Source of the DNA: Oscillospiraceae bacterium
Lineage (GTDB): Bacteria; Bacillota; Clostridia; Oscillospirales; Oscillospiraceae
NCBI GenBank assembly: GCA_020025395.1
Contig: JAHHSE010000024.1
Coordinates: 1 to 14,968, forward strand
DNA length: 14,968 nt
Direction of reading: 5' to 3'
Under the pieces are notes generated by a model. The model was given only the letters and a program-made list of their open reading frames with translations, was not told the origin of the DNA and did not search any database. This document shows, piece after piece, positions 13,764 through 14,968 of this stretch. A program made the position numbers and the translations under genes. How positions within the stretch are numbered: position 1 is the stretch's first letter; every line of letters begins with the position of its first letter.

Positions 13764-14968
13764 TCAGCCGATGGCTGCATTGGCCTCAGCAAGATAAGTA
13801 TCCACAGTGGAGGCGATATCCTCACCATTGCCCACCTTCTGGAGCATATTCCACCAGGAGGTGCGAGCCTGGGTCCAGCCCTTGGTGACCTGGTAGTAGT
13901 CGCCCAGGAAAGGCATCAGAATCTGATACTGATTCATAACCTCATTGTCAGCCCAGATGGCGGTCAGGTCAGTGCCCTCGGCAGCGGAGCGGACGGGGAA
14001 GTACTTTGCGGTCTTCACAGCGTCCACAGTGTGCTCGGAGTCCGCCATGTACTTAATGAAGGTCTTGGCAGCCTCGATCTTGGCGGGGTCGCCGTTGTCA
14101 AACACGCCGAAGCCCCAGATGCCGCCCTGGAGCTGGGGAGCGCCGGTCTCGGTGGGGAAGGCCATGATGGCGATGTCATCCCCGTTGATGGTCTTGGCAG
14201 CGCCGGTGCCAGACAGGTTGGGATCCAGCTGCTGAGCCACATTCCAGCAGAAGGCCATCTTCAGAATGCCCTGATAGAAGAGAGCGATCTCGTCGCCGCC
14301 CTCGATGGAGGCGTCAAAGTTAATGCCCTTCATGGATTTGAGCTGCTCCAGAGCCTTGATATTCAGGGGGTCGTCCCAGGTGTACTTGGTATGGTCACCA
14401 TCGGTGAAGGTGCCGCCATACATATTGTTCACCAGAGCGCGGGTACCCTGATCGCCGCCCTGACCCTTGCAGTAGACGGCACCCACAGTGTCCCCATAGT
14501 GAGCCTGGAGAGCATCCACCGCCTTGATGAAGTTTTCGGTGGTCCAGGTGCGGGTTTCCAGATCCAGGTACTGATCGGCTCCGGCCTCCTTGAAGGCGTT
14601 GAGGTTGACAGCCATGCAGTGGGCGGTCATGACCAGGGGGTACTCATACACAGCCCCGTCGGGAGCGGTGCAGGAGGCCAGCACGGTGGGCTGGATCTCG
14701 GCCTTATCGGTATCGTCCAGCATATCACTCAGATCCACCAGATAGCCGTTGGCGCCCCAGTTGGCCACCAGACGCTCAGGACCTTCCATCACCAGGTCAG
14801 GCGTCTGCTTGGCGGTGATGGCGGTGTTGATCTTGTCATCGCCGTCGCTATAGGCCAGATACTCAACCTTGACCTCAATGCCGGTGTCGGCCTTAAAGGC
14901 ATCGGTGAGGGCCTTGACCTCAGACTCCTTGCCCCAGTCACCGATGGGATAGGTCCACAGGGTGATGC
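13764..14968 (-). CDS. Extracellular sugar-binding protein (SBP family 1), 5' end outside window
   Basis: Periplasm-equivalent, membrane-anchored binding protein that delivers the sugar to the permeases. Four hundred residues are visible; the frame is open through the right edge and begins ITLWTYPIGDWGKESEVK, which is the usual first strand of a mature family 1 protein. The signal peptide, lipobox Cys and start therefore lie just beyond the window. Family landmarks are TAKQTPDLVMEGPERL, then WTTENFIKAVDALQ, the GGIWGFGVF strand and YFPVRSAA near the C-terminus. The internal Met at 14792 is not the start. The position ahead of two permeases and amino-sugar enzymes points to N-acetylneuraminate, 2,7-anhydro-sialate or another amino sugar as ligand, which the sequence alone does not prove. 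Its promoter is out of view. Confidence 0.92.
   Translation of the reverse strand, partial: ITLWTYPIGDWGKESEVKALTDAFKADTGIEVKVEYLAYSDGDDKINTAITAKQTPDLVMEGPERLVANWGANGYLVDLSDMLDDTDKAEIQPTVLASCTAPDGAVYEYPLVMTAHCMAVNLNAFKEAGADQYLDLETRTWTTENFIKAVDALQAHYGDTVGAVYCKGQGGDQGTRALVNNMYGGTFTDGDHTKYTWDDPLNIKALEQLKSMKGINFDASIEGGDEIALFYQGILKMAFCWNVAQQLDPNLSGTGAAKTINGDDIAIMAFPTETGAPQLQGGIWGFGVFDNGDPAKIEAAKTFIKYMADSEHTVDAVKTAKYFPVRSAAEGTDLTAIWADNEVMNQYQILMPFLGDYYQVTKGWTQARTSWWNMLQKVGNGEDIASTVDTYLAEANAAIG

Noticed and set aside
1..14968. tRNA, rRNA, CRISPR array, insertion sequence or prophage
   Set aside because: I saw no tRNA-like fold, no evenly spaced direct repeats, no transposase or integrase motif and no terminal inverted repeats around any gene.

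Overview
The window is high-GC, densely coded bacterial DNA and looks like an anaerobic, probably spore-forming Firmicute of the Clostridia; an Oscillospiraceae-type gut commensal is my best guess. The reasons are a flavodiiron protein (oxygen/NO defence in anaerobes), a PdaB-like deacetylase, an ornithine/alanine racemase of clostridial type, AGGAGG-type ribosome binding sites and several long rho-independent terminators. The taxon is inferred; no rRNA or marker gene is present.

Left part (1-7413), a mixed housekeeping region. A flavodiiron protein gene (+) begins one base before the window and converges, at a bidirectional terminator, on an ornithine/alanine racemase-family gene (-). A divergent intergenic region with candidate promoters on both strands separates the racemase from two overlapping short-chain chromate-transporter (CHR) genes (+). 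These converge on a secreted PdaB-like polysaccharide deacetylase (-). Next comes a two-gene minus-strand operon with ATGA overlap: an unrecognised 135-residue protein followed by a lipoprotein nuclease with a C-terminal Ada-like metal-binding module. It has a good sigma-A-type promoter. A divergent CYTH-domain phosphohydrolase (+) with its own terminator follows, then a radical SAM protein (-).

Right part (7472-14968), one minus-strand amino-sugar catabolic cluster. In transcription order it holds an extracellular solute-binding protein (5' end outside the window), a strong hairpin terminator that probably attenuates downstream expression, two sugar permeases, an N-acetylneuraminate lyase-like aldolase, nagB, nagA, a 21-codon mini-ORF coupled to nagA, a structured leader, and an MsmX/UgpC-type ATPase closed by a terminator. 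The simplest reading is uptake of sialic acid or a related amino sugar. The lyase would give ManNAc plus pyruvate, and NagA and NagB would turn GlcNAc-6-phosphate into fructose-6-phosphate, ammonia and acetate. The kinase (NanK) and epimerase (NanE) that join the two halves are not in the window.

No rRNA, tRNA, CRISPR array, insertion sequence or phage gene was seen. No stretch over 300 bases lacks a gene; the longest gaps are about 190 bases (8626-8814) and 183 bases (13581-13763), and both hold RNA-structure candidates. I found no clearly new multi-gene system. The items most worth a second look are the leader before the ATPase gene (orphan ribosome-binding site plus four hairpins), the mini-ORF, and the unknown protein coupled to the nuclease.
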